Source of the DNA: an uncultured Acidimicrobiales bacterium
GTDB taxonomy: Bacteria > Actinomycetota > Acidimicrobiia > Acidimicrobiales > SZUA-35
Direction of reading: 5' to 3'
DNA: 64,000 bases
NCBI GenBank assembly: GCA_938002965.1
Contig: CALKZY010000043.1
Coordinates: 1 to 64,000, forward strand
The notes beneath the pieces are model-generated. The model was not told the DNA's origin and did not search any database. It saw only the letters and a list, made by a program, of their open reading frames with translations. The translations under genes and the position numbers were made by a program. Below are positions 53,637 to 62,803 of this stretch, piece by piece (position 1 is the stretch's first letter; every line of letters starts with the position of its first letter).

Positions 53637-55127
53637 TTACTGTGGCCAAACCAGGGTGTCGGGGTGGAACTGCGACCAGGCAAACCAGAACGCCTGGTGA
53701 GCTGGCACCTCGCTACCGTCGCCGTCGACGGCCCGAAGGCCTCCCCCGTCGGCCACCACTTCAATCAACCGGGCTCCTCCAACCTCACCAGGAACATCAA
53801 TGCTGACTGGTGATCCAGCAGCCAACACCGCCCTTGCCGCATCAACGTGGAAGGCAACGGCCTGGCCAGATTTGGTAATTACCCCCAACACATCGGCCTG
53901 AACCTGCAGGCGAGCATCGGTCGACCCAATCGGGAAAATCGGGCCATCGGCATCGCGAGTGGAACGAAAGTCAGGGTCCCGACCTAGCGCAAGATCCTCT
54001 GCCAGCACCGTCGTTTCGGGATAAGCGGCCCGCCATTCAGCCCAGGTGGTAGTCACAACGCCGTGTTGCTCAAGAACAATACCTTCCTCCAGCAGCGGGC
54101 CGGAGGTGGCTGCTCCGGTGAAGGCGTCGAACAACGACCACGTGGTGATGTCGAACATGACCTTGTTCGAGCGGCTCAACAAACCCGACGTTCGCAACAC
54201 CGGCCGTTCGACGTTGGCGGGCACGACATCGGTCAGGAACATCTGGGCTGAACCGCACAACGTGCAGTACGGCAAGGCGAAATGTCGTCCGCCGAGCGAG
54301 TCGTTGACCATCTCACGGACCTCCATGATTCGTCGGGGGTACGCCCGAGCTTCACCGTCAACGACCACGCCGAAAACCACGGCGTCGTCACCTAGCCATC
54401 GAGCGTCTTGTGCGCTGGTCACCGTCGGGTTGTCTACGGCGGCAATGCAGAGGCACGACTCATCGCTTCCGAACGGTCGGTCATCGATGCCCACCCCGCC
54501 CCACGACACCAACCTCCAATCGAGTTCCGTGTCGGCTTGAAAGAACGGTTCCCACTGAGGCACCAGCGCAGTGAAGATGTTGCGCTTCGCTTTCAGGTAG
54601 CCGGGCGGCGCCGGTACATCCCATGCGATCAAATGGTTGTTGATCTCGGCCCACGATGTGGTGTCGGGGAAGTCTCTGTCCAGCAGCTCCTCGGCCACGC
54701 CGTTCAACCGGATCACCAATCCGACGTCTCCAGCTAACCGCAGCACGTCACTGACGATCCAGGCCAACCTCACGTCGCCCGATGACGTTATGAGATCGAG
54801 GGCCTCGATCTCCTCCGCTCGAACGGATCCATCGAAGTCGTCCCCGGCCAATGCGGCCACTGCCGCTTCGAGTTCGGGGGTGAGTGGACCGGACGGAATC
54901 GGAGGCGGGGACCCATAGGTGGTTTCCGTCCCGCTGACTGCCAAAGCCAGAGCCTCAGCCAGCCTGGAGTCGACTTCGCTCTTTGCACCCTCCGTTGAAG
55001 GCAGCAGGCCGTCTCCCGCCCCTGGCTCGTCCGGGATCGTACAGGCGGTCACGATCAACAACGTCCCGAGGCAGGCGACAAGCCAAAGTCGAGCTGGCAA
55101 GGTTACTGGCCGTCTGGTCGGGGCCAC
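53637..55127 (-). CDS. DUF3179 domain-containing lipoprotein
   Basis: A 496-residue exported protein with a signal helix ending in lipobox VTAC (Cys29). The DUF3179 region is about residues 200-420: DARWLGDDAVVFGVVVDGEA, ARAYPRRIMEVREMVND and HFALPYCTLCGSAQMF with two Cys two residues apart. Members are exported and of unknown function; the Cys pair and His suggest metal binding, which is inference. The N-terminal 170 residues are helical. It sits between ribF and rpsO with a 25-base gap from ribF. Confidence 0.8.
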   Translation of the reverse strand: MAPTRRPVTLPARLWLVACLGTLLIVTACTIPDEPGAGDGLLPSTEGAKSEVDSRLAEALALAVSGTETTYGSPPPIPSGPLTPELEAAVAALAGDDFDGSVRAEEIEALDLITSSGDVRLAWIVSDVLRLAGDVGLVIRLNGVAEELLDRDFPDTTSWAEINNHLIAWDVPAPPGYLKAKRNIFTALVPQWEPFFQADTELDWRLVSWGGVGIDDRPFGSDESCLCIAAVDNPTVTSAQDARWLGDDAVVFGVVVDGEARAYPRRIMEVREMVNDSLGGRHFALPYCTLCGSAQMFLTDVVPANVERPVLRTSGLLSRSNKVMFDITTWSLFDAFTGAATSGPLLEEGIVLEQHGVVTTTWAEWRAAYPETTVLAEDLALGRDPDFRSTRDADGPIFPIGSTDARLQVQADVLGVITKSGQAVAFHVDAARAVLAAGSPVSIDVPGEVGGARLIEVVADGGGLRAVDGDGSEVPAHQAFWFAWSQFHPDTLVWPQ

Positions 55128-55152
55128 TTTTGGTCCATTGACCGAAAACCCG

Positions 55153-56178
55153 CTAGGCCGTCAGGTAATTCCGGGCAGCCTCGACATCTCGCTGGAGCTG
55201 TTCGGTCAGTGCGTCGAGCCCGTCGAACTTCCGCTCAGCCCTGAGGCGGGAGATGAATTGGATACCACCACGCACACCGTAGAGATCACCGTTCCAGTCG
55301 ATCAGGTGAGCCTCTATCACCGAGTGTTCAGCGTTGTCGTAGAACGTTGGGCGTTTCCCGATGTTGATCGCACAGGGCCATCGGTCGGGAACCGAACTAT
55401 CAGTCGGATTCGAAGCATCATCTGAGTTCTTTGTCTCGACCCACCACCCGGCATATACGCCGTCAGCTGGCACGGCCATGTTGGCTGGCACAGCAACGTT
55501 GGCTGTTGGAAACCCAATCGTGCGTCCACGTTGATCCCCTTGAACAACCGTTCCTCGAATCTCGTGCGGCCGCCCTAGAAGACGGGCCGCCAGCTCCACA
55601 TCGCCGTCGGTTACTGTGCGGCGCACCGCGGTGGATGAGATCGGGTCGGCGCGGCCATGGTGCACGCCGCCGGAAACCACATCTTCCTGCAGCGAAAGGG
55701 GGCGGCCTTCGACGCTAAAGTCGTGCTGCAAACCCAAGGCCTCAAGTAGAGCGACATCGCCTTTTCGGTCACGACCGAAGTGGAAGTCGTTGCCGACGAC
55801 AACATGGGCAACCCCCAACGCGCCGACCAGAACGGTGGTCACGAAATCATCAGCGGTCTCTTCGGATCGGGCTTGGTCAAACCTCACCACCACAACGGTG
55901 TCCACCCCGAGGTCGTCTAGAAGTTCAAGCTTGTGATCAAAGCTCGTCAACGTGGCCGGTGTCATCTCCGGGCGCAAGACGGCGGCCGGATGGGGGTCGA
56001 ACGTAACAACGGCCAGTGCGGCAGATGCTTCATTAGCCGACCGTCGGGCTCGCTCGATGATGCTGCGGTGCCCTCGGTGGACTCCATCGAAGACCCCGAG
56101 CGCAGCAGCATGGCGACGCCCAAACAAGGGCCACCTCGATGGGTCTGACCGGGCATCCAAGTCGACAATTACATCCAC
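55153..56178 (-). CDS. ribF: Bifunctional riboflavin kinase/FAD synthetase
   Basis: Makes FMN and then FAD from riboflavin. The 341 residues have an N-terminal adenylyltransferase domain (GVFDGVHRGHRSII, VTFDPHPAAVLRP, VVGNDFHFGRDRKGDV and SSTAVRRTV) and a C-terminal kinase domain (RGTVVQGDQRGRTIGFPTAN with the TAN motif, AINIGKRPTF, EAHLIDWNGDLYG). It follows truB as in most bacteria. Confidence 0.95.
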   Translation of the reverse strand: MDVIVDLDARSDPSRWPLFGRRHAAALGVFDGVHRGHRSIIERARRSANEASAALAVVTFDPHPAAVLRPEMTPATLTSFDHKLELLDDLGVDTVVVVRFDQARSEETADDFVTTVLVGALGVAHVVVGNDFHFGRDRKGDVALLEALGLQHDFSVEGRPLSLQEDVVSGGVHHGRADPISSTAVRRTVTDGDVELAARLLGRPHEIRGTVVQGDQRGRTIGFPTANVAVPANMAVPADGVYAGWWVETKNSDDASNPTDSSVPDRWPCAINIGKRPTFYDNAEHSVIEAHLIDWNGDLYGVRGGIQFISRLRAERKFDGLDALTEQLQRDVEAARNYLTA

Positions 56179-56213
56179 TGTTCAGGCACCGTATCCCATC
56201 GCCTGGTCAACAG

Positions 56214-57086
56214 TCATGCCGGACGCAGGACCTTCACTGCTCGCAACTCACCGTCGCGGCTCTCGTAGAGGGCAATCAGATCTCCGACCCCATCCACCAC
56301 GCCGACCAGACCTGACCCCGTCGATGGACCCAGCGATCGGCCGTGGCTTACATCGGTTGCCATCGCTGCATCGGCCGTCACAACCGCAACGCCCGGTAAC
56401 AGATCGCGAACCGGCCGCAACGTAAAGTCGTCGAGAGACTCAGCTTCGGCCTCGGTAACAGTCCCGACAGCGGAGCGGCGTAGATTCCGCAGGTGGGCTC
56501 CACCCCCGAGGGCTGTTCCCAAGTCAGCGGCCAGGGTACGGATATAGGTGCCGGACGAACAATCCACCTCGGCCCGGTAGACCAACGGATCCGAGGTCTG
56601 CTCGATGTCAAATCGGTGCACGGTCACCGGACGAGGCTTTCGTTCGATCTCAACCCCCTCCCGAGCCAGCTCATGAAGTCTGCGGCCGTCAACCTTGACG
56701 GCCGAAACCATGGGTGGAATCTGCTCGATAGGGCCGGTCAGATTGGAAACGGCACCAGCGACCTCGACAGGGTCCAACGAACCCATGTCGTAAGTTGCAG
56801 TGACCTGGCCGCCAGCATCGAGAGTGTCGGTCTCTGTACCGAAAACGATCTCAGCGGTATAGGACTTGTCGGCCCCGGTGACGAACTGGAGAAGCTTGGT
56901 TCCGGCACCGACACCAAGAATGAGTACTCCGGTGGCATCGGGATCGAGTGTTCCCGAGTGGCCGACTTTTCTGGTGCCCAGTCGGCGGCGGACCTGGTCT
57001 ACCACATCGTGGCTGGTACATCCCGTCGGCTTGTCGATGACGACGCAGCCGGATACCCCGGAGTCAGGTCGGCGACGACGACTCAT
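56214..57086 (-). CDS. truB: tRNA pseudouridine(55) synthase
   Basis: Forms pseudouridine 55 in the T-loop of tRNAs. The 290 residues begin MSRRRRPDSGVSG and show VIDKPTGCTSHDVVDQVRR, KVGHSGTLDPDATGVL with the catalytic Asp, and YTAEIVFGTETDTLDAGG. A C-terminal PUA-like region ends the protein. The start codon lies inside the end of rbfA (23-base overlap). The open frame extends much further upstream in rbfA, where it is a shadow. Confidence 0.94.
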   Translation of the reverse strand: MSRRRRPDSGVSGCVVIDKPTGCTSHDVVDQVRRRLGTRKVGHSGTLDPDATGVLILGVGAGTKLLQFVTGADKSYTAEIVFGTETDTLDAGGQVTATYDMGSLDPVEVAGAVSNLTGPIEQIPPMVSAVKVDGRRLHELAREGVEIERKPRPVTVHRFDIEQTSDPLVYRAEVDCSSGTYIRTLAADLGTALGGGAHLRNLRRSAVGTVTEAEAESLDDFTLRPVRDLLPGVAVVTADAAMATDVSHGRSLGPSTGSGLVGVVDGVGDLIALYESRDGELRAVKVLRPA

Positions 57087-57663
57087 CGTCTTCCTCATCA
57101 GCCGTGACTTCATGTTCAGCCGTGATTTCGTGTTCAGCCGAACCTTGTTCCTCAGCCGGGATTTCGTCGGATGAGTCATCGTCGGTGGTGTCCAACGTCG
57201 ACAAGATGGCGTCGATTCGGGCCCCGGTTCGGACCCCGGGGTCAACTTCGAAGACAACCTCCGGAGTCTTGCGAATCCGTGTCTCTCGACCGATCTTGGC
57301 CTGAATCGCCTTCCGATACTCACCCAGAGCATCCAGTACATACTCGTCGATACCCGCCGATTCGGTCTGATCCAGATCGCTGCCGTCCACGCCGTAGCGC
57401 TCCATCAGGTCGGGATCACTGATGAACACCCTCGCCTTGTTCAGATCGCTGTCGACCTCAACTCCGACAATGGTGATTAAGTCGAACCGTTCGTCGTCAA
57501 CCCGGCGGAAGAAGTCAGCCACGATCTCGTGCAGCAAGGAGTTCAATCGGGCGGTCCTGGGGAACTGCCTGTTCGTCGGCGGACGGCGAGCCCGGGCCTG
57601 GCCGGATCGACCCTTGGAGCCCGATCGGCCTTGATTCTTCTTTGATCTTGAGCCTCGTGCCAT
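57064..57663 (-). CDS. rbfA: 30S ribosome-binding factor RbfA with an acidic C-terminal extension
   Basis: A cold-shock and 16S maturation factor. The KH-like core (about residues 35-150) has RTARLNSLLHEIVADFF, ITIVGVEVDSDLNKARVF and TRIRKTPEVVFEVDPGV. The 199 residues exceed the usual 120-140 because of a basic N-terminal 30 residues and a strongly acidic tail containing a duplicated AEHE(I/V)TA unit encoded by an 18-bp tandem repeat. The start MARGSRSKK overlaps the DUF503 stop by one base (TGATG). Confidence 0.92.
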   Translation of the reverse strand: MARGSRSKKNQGRSGSKGRSGQARARRPPTNRQFPRTARLNSLLHEIVADFFRRVDDERFDLITIVGVEVDSDLNKARVFISDPDLMERYGVDGSDLDQTESAGIDEYVLDALGEYRKAIQAKIGRETRIRKTPEVVFEVDPGVRTGARIDAILSTLDTTDDDSSDEIPAEEQGSAEHEITAEHEVTADEEDDESSSPT

Positions 57664-57953
57664 CAGGATTCCTCCCACCAGCTTCTCTCGAAAGAGAGCA
57701 CTTCGACCTCGTGCCGAGACCAGATCAGGCGCTCGGCATCATCCATCATCTCGCCGACGTGACGAGATGATCCACTAACCGCAACAACCGCCACCAGCGT
57801 TCGCTGCGTGAGATCCTGATGATCCACCTCAGAGGCGGCTAGTCCGCTGCGTTGATCGAGCTTTGTGACCAATGACTGCACCACGGAGCGCTTCTCCTTG
57901 AGTGACTGAGAGGCCGGCAGACGCAGGTCCGCCGCGGCAACAAGAACAAACAT
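57663..57953 (-). CDS. DUF503 family protein (YlxP-like)
   Basis: A 96-residue protein: MFVLVAAADLRLPASQSLKE, then KEKRSVVQSLVTKL, and VVAVSGSSRHVGEMMDDAERL near the end. This small family regularly sits between infB and rbfA in Gram-positive bacteria and is thought to act in ribosome maturation, but its exact role is unproven. An alternative TTG start lies six codons upstream. Its presence marks this side of infB as Gram-positive. Confidence 0.88.
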   Translation of the reverse strand: MFVLVAAADLRLPASQSLKEKRSVVQSLVTKLDQRSGLAASEVDHQDLTQRTLVAVVAVSGSSRHVGEMMDDAERLIWSRHEVEVLSFERSWWEES

Positions 57954-58029
57954 GGACGTATCCAACCTCAACGAGACGGGAACCTACACGTCGCAGAACC
58001 AGGCTGGAAGCCTGTCCGAAACATGCCGA

Positions 58030-60735
58030 CTATTCGCGGGGAATCTCCCGCTCCTCGAAGGTTTCGATGATGTCACCGTCTTTGAGGTCCTGGAAGTCTG
58101 ACAAGCCGATGCCGCACTCAAATCCGGCGGCCACCTCTTGGGCGTCTTCTTTGAACCTCTTAAGCGACTGAATCGATCCCTTCCAGATGATCGTGCCTTC
58201 ACGCAGGAATCGAACCTTGGACCCGCGGGTGATGACACCGTTGGTGACCATACAACCGGCGATGGCGCCAATCCGGGGTACTCGGAAGATCTCGCGAACT
58301 TCGGCATCGCCGGTCACGACTTCCTCGTATTCGGGCTCAAGGAGACCAAGCATGGCGTTTTCGACATCTTCGAGCAGCTTGTAGATGATCTCGTAGTTAC
58401 GGATCTCCACCTGCTCCTGCTCGGCCATGTCACGAGCCTTGCGATCCGGGCGGACGTTGAATCCGAGGATCGTAGCGTTGGAAGCGCTGGCCAGTTGCAC
58501 GTCGTTCTCGGTGATTCCGCCGACGCCGCGGTGCACAAACGCCAACTTGACGTCATCGCGCTCACGACGCTTGAGGCTGTCGCAGACAGCTTCCAGCGAA
58601 CCACTTACGTCGGCTTTGACGATCAGGTTCAACGTGGCTGTCTCGCCGGCTTGAATCTGCTTGAAGATGTCCTCAAGTCGTGCGCCACCGCTGGTGGCTG
58701 AGGCGTCGCGTCCAAGCGAAGTCAAGCGTTGCCAGTGTTCGCGGGTGTCGGCGACCTTGCCTGCCACCTTTTCGTCTGGAGCAATAATGAACGTGTCACC
58801 GGCTTCGGCGACATCGCTCAAGCCCAGAACCTGAACAGGTGTGGCGGGAAGCGCAGTCTTGATCCGCTCCCCTCGATCGTTGACGAGAGCTCGGACTCGA
58901 CCCCAGGCGGCACCGGCCACCATCGGGTCACCGACGCTCAGGGTGCCGTGCTCGACCAAGACGGTGGCAACAGGGCCACGGCCGATATCGAGATTGGACT
59001 CCAGGACCGAGCCACTGGCACGGCCGTCGGGTGATGCCCTGTAGTCTTCGACCTCGGCCACCAGGCTGAGGCTTTCAAGCAGATCAGGAACACCGTCGCC
59101 GGTCATGGCCGACAACGGAATCATGATGGATTCGCCACCCCAATCCTCCGGGACCAGGTCGCGCTCTGCCAGTTGTGTCATCACCCGATTCGGGTCCGCA
59201 CCCTCGCGATCCATCTTGTTGATGGCGACGATGATGGGCACGTCGGCCGCTTTAGCGTGGTCGAGAGCCTCCAATGTCTGGGGCATCACACCATCGTCGG
59301 CGGCTACAACCAACACCACGATGTCGGTGGCGTCGGCACCACGGGCACGCATAGCGGTAAACGCCTCGTGACCGGGGGTGTCAAGGAATGTAATCGGCTT
59401 GCCGTCATGTTCGACCTGATAGGCACCGATGTGCTGGGTAATGCCCCCAGCTTCGCCAGCTGCGACCTTGGCACGACGGATGTAGTCGAGCAGCGAGGTC
59501 TTGCCGTGGTCGACGTGGCCCATGACAGTCACCACCGGAGCACGCGGCTCCAGCGGAATGTCCTTGTGCTCGGCATTTTCCTCAAGGAAGGCATCCGGAT
59601 CGTCCAGCTTGGCGGCAACCGCCTTGTGGCCCATTTCCTCGACCACGATCATGGCCGTTTCCTGATCCAGCACCTGGTTGATGGTCACCATCGAACCCAT
59701 CTTCATCATCGCCTTGATGACTTCCGTCGCCTTCACGGCCATCTTGTGGGCCAGATCGGAAACGGAGATGGTTTCGGGAATGTGCACTTCGCGGGTGATC
59801 GGCTCGGTCGGCGCCTGGAAGCTGCCCTGGCCGTCATCCGACTTGTGCGATTTCTTATGGCCGTGACGATTATCCTTCCAGCCGCCAGCACCATCGGAGC
59901 CGCGCGTCTTGATGCCGCCCTTCTTCTTGCCATCGTCGGCCGCGCGACCACCCTTATCGCCCTTCTTGGCACCGGTCTCCGGTTTCTTGTGCAGGGTTCC
60001 CTTCTCGCCTTCGCCGGCCTTGGCCTGGGCAGCAGCTTGCTGCTTGGCGAGTTCGGCAGCCTTGGCAGCCGCAGCAGCAGCTTCGGCCTGCTGACGCATC
60101 TGCGCCAGCTGGACTTCGCGAGCCTGCTTTTCGCGCAGTTCGCGCTCCTGAATTTCGCGCAGGCGGCTGGAACGGGCTGCCGCCTCCTGGCGTGCCTTCA
60201 ATTCCTTCTCGCCAATAATCGCGGCGCGGTCCAGAACCGGAGCGACAGGCTGCTCGACCACCGGCTCAGGAACCTCCTCAACCACCGGCTCCGGAATAAT
60301 TTCCGGCTCGGGCACGACTTCGACGACAGGCTCGGGCACGACTTCAACCACCGGCTCGGGAATCACTTCCACTTCCGGCACCTCAGGCTCGACCGGCAGA
60401 TGCTGCACTTCATGCTCGGCCCCCGGAAGATGCTCGCCAATGTCTCGCTTGACCAAAACGCGCTTCTTGCGGACTTCGACCTGAACCGTACGCGCACGAC
60501 CATGCGAGTCAGTCGACTTGATCTCTGACGTTTGCTTGCGTGTCAGGGTAATTTTGGTTTGCGACTCATCACCATGCGAGCGACGCAGATAATCCAGAAG
60601 CTTCGCCTTGTCCTGATCGGTCAGGGTATCGTTGGAACCGCCCTTGCTGACGCCAGCCTTGCTCAATTGCTCGAGCAAGACCGCGACCGGCATTTTGAGT
60701 TCAACGGCAAATTGTGAAACTGTTGTTGCGGACAT
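58030..60735 (-). CDS. infB: Translation initiation factor IF-2, apparent chimera of two species
   Basis: A 901-residue IF-2 that would place initiator tRNA on the 30S subunit. Residues 1 to about 400 are of betaproteobacterial type: an N-terminal IF2_N domain ([20 protein letters not shown]), a Pro-Glu-Pro repeat linker (about 115-165), an Ala/Lys/Glu-rich helix, and a second IF2_N domain with [20 protein letters not shown]. The G domain starts at GHVDHGKTS (406-414). From about residue 435 on the sequence is actinobacterial ([20 protein letters not shown], then [13 protein letters not shown]), including SAMTGDG and the C-terminal domains. The frame is unbroken across the join. nusA lies upstream, and actinobacterial DUF503 and rbfA lie downstream. 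Confidence 0.9.
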   Translation of the reverse strand: MSATTVSQFAVELKMPVAVLLEQLSKAGVSKGGSNDTLTDQDKAKLLDYLRRSHGDESQTKITLTRKQTSEIKSTDSHGRARTVQVEVRKKRVLVKRDIGEHLPGAEHEVQHLPVEPEVPEVEVIPEPVVEVVPEPVVEVVPEPEIIPEPVVEEVPEPVVEQPVAPVLDRAAIIGEKELKARQEAAARSSRLREIQERELREKQAREVQLAQMRQQAEAAAAAAKAAELAKQQAAAQAKAGEGEKGTLHKKPETGAKKGDKGGRAADDGKKKGGIKTRGSDGAGGWKDNRHGHKKSHKSDDGQGSFQAPTEPITREVHIPETISVSDLAHKMAVKATEVIKAMMKMGSMVTINQVLDQETAMIVVEEMGHKAVAAKLDDPDAFLEENAEHKDIPLEPRAPVVTVMGHVDHGKTSLLDYIRRAKVAAGEAGGITQHIGAYQVEHDGKPITFLDTPGHEAFTAMRARGADATDIVVLVVAADDGVMPQTLEALDHAKAADVPIIVAINKMDREGADPNRVMTQLAERDLVPEDWGGESIMIPLSAMTGDGVPDLLESLSLVAEVEDYRASPDGRASGSVLESNLDIGRGPVATVLVEHGTLSVGDPMVAGAAWGRVRALVNDRGERIKTALPATPVQVLGLSDVAEAGDTFIIAPDEKVAGKVADTREHWQRLTSLGRDASATSGGARLEDIFKQIQAGETATLNLIVKADVSGSLEAVCDSLKRRERDDVKLAFVHRGVGGITENDVQLASASNATILGFNVRPDRKARDMAEQEQVEIRNYEIIYKLLEDVENAMLGLLEPEYEEVVTGDAEVREIFRVPRIGAIAGCMVTNGVITRGSKVRFLREGTIIWKGSIQSLKRFKEDAQEVAAGFECGIGLSDFQDLKDGDIIETFEEREIPRE
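59400..59560. other. Likely junction between actinobacterial and betaproteobacterial DNA
   Basis: Below this interval all genes fit an actinobacterium; above it all fit a betaproteobacterium. The interval codes for the most conserved part of IF-2 ([18 protein letters not shown] through [12 protein letters not shown]), where the two lineages are nearly identical, so the exact crossover cannot be placed. Assembly error is the simplest reading. Confidence 0.75.
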
Positions 60736-60752
60736 ACTTTGCTACCTCCCGC

Positions 60753-62225
60753 TCACTCGAACCAGTGAGCCCGTGCCTTCAGAATGAGTTCCTTGGCACG
60801 CTCGTCGTCGATGCCGGTCATTTCCGTCAGTTCATCAACCGCCAGTTCCGCGAGATCGTCGCGGGTCTTGACGTCATGTTCGGCCAATTTGGCGGCCAGT
60901 TCCTTGGTCATGCCTTCAAGACCGATCAGGTCTTCGGAGACATTTTCCAGCTTTTCCTCGGTGGCGATCGCTTCGGTCAGCAGGACATTACGGGCGCGGT
61001 TACGCAGCTCGTTGACGATTTCCTCGTCCAGACCGTCGATTTCCAACATTTCGGCCAGCGGCACATAGGCCACTTCCTCCAAGGTCGAGAAGCCCTCTTC
61101 GATCAGCAAGTCGGCGAGTTCTTCGTCGATGTCCAGCTTTTCCATGAAGGTGACGCGCGTTACCGCGTGCTCAGCCTCGGATTTCTTGGCCGATTCGTCC
61201 TGGGTCATCAGGTTGATGGTCCAGCCGGTCAGCTCGGAAGCCAGGCGGACATTCTGTCCGCTGCGGCCGATGGCGATGGCGAGGTTGTCCTCGTCGACCA
61301 CCACGTCCATGGCGTGCTTTTCCTCATCGACCACGATGGAGGACACCTCGGCCGGCGACAGGGCGCCGATGACGAATTGCGCCGGATCGGCCGACCACAG
61401 CACGATGTCGATGTTCTCGCCGCCGATCTCGTTGCGCACGGCGGTCACGCGCGAACCGCGCAGGCCGACGCAGGTGCCGATCGGATCGACACGCGGGTCG
61501 TTGGACTTGACGGCGATCTTGGCGCGCAGACCGGGGTCGCGGGCACAAGCCTTCAATTCCATCAGGCCATCGGAAATTTCCGGCACTTCGAGATCGAACA
61601 GCTTGATGACGAACTCGGGTGCGGTACGCGACAGGATGATCTGCGGGCCGCGAGCGTTGCGGTCAATGCGCAGCAAATAGGCCTTGACGCGGTCGCCGAT
61701 ACGCAGGTTTTCCTTCGGAATCATCTGGTCGCGCGGCAGCAGGGCTTCGATCTTGCCGGCCTCGATGATGGCGTTACCACGCTCCATGCGCTTGATGGTG
61801 CCGGAGACGATGTGCTCGCCGCGGCTCAGGAAGTCGGACAGGATCTGCTCGCGCTCGGCGTCGCGGATTTTCTGCAGGATGACCTGCTTGGCCGCCTGGG
61901 CACCGATACGGCCGAAGTCGATGGGTTCCAGAGGCTCTTCGAGAAAATCGCCGGCCTCGACATCCGGATCACCCTTTTGGGCTTCGGACAGCGGGACCTG
62001 CAGGTATTCGTTGACATACTCGCTGTCGGCGACGACTTGCCAGCGACGGAAGGAGTCATAGTTACCGGTATTGCGGTCGATCGAGACGCGTACTTCGGCC
62101 TCGTCGTGGATACGCTTTTTCGTCGCGGAAGCCAGCGCCAGCTCAAGGGCACCGAACACGATTTCCTTGGCGACGTTCTTTTCGCGGGCCAGTGCATCGA
62201 CCAGCAGCAACATTTCACGGCTCAT
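60753..62225 (-). CDS. nusA: Transcription termination/antitermination protein NusA (betaproteobacterial type)
   Basis: A 490-residue NusA with an N-terminal RNA-polymerase-binding domain ([18 protein letters not shown]), an S1 domain, two KH domains (DPVGxxxG-type [14 protein letters not shown], and [20 protein letters not shown]), and two C-terminal acidic repeats. The two C-terminal repeats and the short linker are proteobacterial; actinobacterial NusA proteins are about 350 residues and lack them. No ylxR gene follows, unlike in actinobacteria. It is 17 bases upstream of infB. Confidence 0.95.
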   Translation of the reverse strand: MSREMLLLVDALAREKNVAKEIVFGALELALASATKKRIHDEAEVRVSIDRNTGNYDSFRRWQVVADSEYVNEYLQVPLSEAQKGDPDVEAGDFLEEPLEPIDFGRIGAQAAKQVILQKIRDAEREQILSDFLSRGEHIVSGTIKRMERGNAIIEAGKIEALLPRDQMIPKENLRIGDRVKAYLLRIDRNARGPQIILSRTAPEFVIKLFDLEVPEISDGLMELKACARDPGLRAKIAVKSNDPRVDPIGTCVGLRGSRVTAVRNEIGGENIDIVLWSADPAQFVIGALSPAEVSSIVVDEEKHAMDVVVDEDNLAIAIGRSGQNVRLASELTGWTINLMTQDESAKKSEAEHAVTRVTFMEKLDIDEELADLLIEEGFSTLEEVAYVPLAEMLEIDGLDEEIVNELRNRARNVLLTEAIATEEKLENVSEDLIGLEGMTKELAAKLAEHDVKTRDDLAELAVDELTEMTGIDDERAKELILKARAHWFE

Positions 62226-62246
62226 GGGCTAAAACCTCCTAGTCCT

Positions 62247-62693
62247 TCAGTCGAATCGGGGCACCAGACGTGCCTTCTCGATATTGGTAAATTCCAGTTC
62301 CACATCATCTTTTTCAAGACGCAAGCCAACCTTGCCGTCCTTGTGACCGAGCAGCTCGCCTTGAAAGTTGCGGCGGCCGTTGTGCGGGATACGCAGCTTG
62401 ATCTGGATATCCTGTCCGGCAAAGCGCTCGAAATCGGCCGCCTTCTTGACGACGCGATCCATGCCTGGGGAAGAAATCTCAAGCCGGTCGAAGTCGATGT
62501 TTTCAACCTCGAAAACACGCGTCAATTGATTCGAGACCTTGGCACAATCCTCGACATCGACGCCGCTCTCCTTGGCCGGCGCATCGATGAAGACACGAAT
62601 CGTGCGGCCGCGCGGCGACAGCTCGACATCGACGAGTTCATAACCCAGACCGACAACGGTCGTTTCCAGCAGCGCGTTTAAATCCATAGCCAC
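62247..62693 (-). CDS. rimP: Ribosome maturation factor RimP (betaproteobacterial type)
   Basis: A 148-residue 30S maturation factor: LGYELVDVELSPRGRTIRVF, GVDVEDCAKVSNQLTRVFEV, LEISSPGMDRVVKKAADFER and a C-terminal SH3-like domain with FQGELLGHKDGKVGL. The first Met is followed by MD, so Met3 is an alternative start. It heads the rimP-nusA-infB operon behind its own promoter and a leader hairpin. Confidence 0.95.
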   Translation of the reverse strand: MAMDLNALLETTVVGLGYELVDVELSPRGRTIRVFIDAPAKESGVDVEDCAKVSNQLTRVFEVENIDFDRLEISSPGMDRVVKKAADFERFAGQDIQIKLRIPHNGRRNFQGELLGHKDGKVGLRLEKDDVELEFTNIEKARLVPRFD

Positions 62694-62697
62694 AAAT

Positions 62698-62718
62698 AAA
62701 AAATGGGCGAAACGCCCA
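62698..62718 (-). terminator. Intrinsic-terminator-like hairpin in the rimP leader
   Basis: Read on the minus strand, TGGGCG-TTT-CGCCCA (62704-62718) is followed at once by six T residues (62698-62703), only a few bases before the rimP start. The form is that of a Rho-independent terminator inside the leader, suggesting attenuation of the rimP-nusA-infB operon. Confidence 0.6.
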
Positions 62719-62769
62719 CCTTGAAAAAAAGATGCCCACCAAAAAACGGCGGGAGAAACAAACCCGTGA

Positions 62770-62798
62770 ATTATAACGAGTTTATTCCCCCCGGTAAA
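62770..62798 (-). promoter_or_regulatory. Promoter of the rimP-nusA-infB operon
   Basis: On the minus strand TTTACC (62793-62798) is followed by a 17-base spacer and a perfect TATAAT (62770-62775). The start would be near 62763, giving a leader of about 70 bases that contains the terminator-like hairpin. Confidence 0.6.
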
Positions 62799-62803
62799 TC
62801 AAT

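Noticed and set aside
59173-60528. A 451-codon plus-strand frame opposite infB
   Set aside because: It mirrors the repetitive Ala/Glu/Pro-rich linker of IF-2 and has low-complexity Leu/Ala/His composition with no motif.
60714-62681. A very long open plus-strand frame (655 codons) across rimP and nusA
   Set aside because: It lies antisense to two clearly conserved genes. High GC and biased third positions create such frames. Its translation has no recognisable domain.
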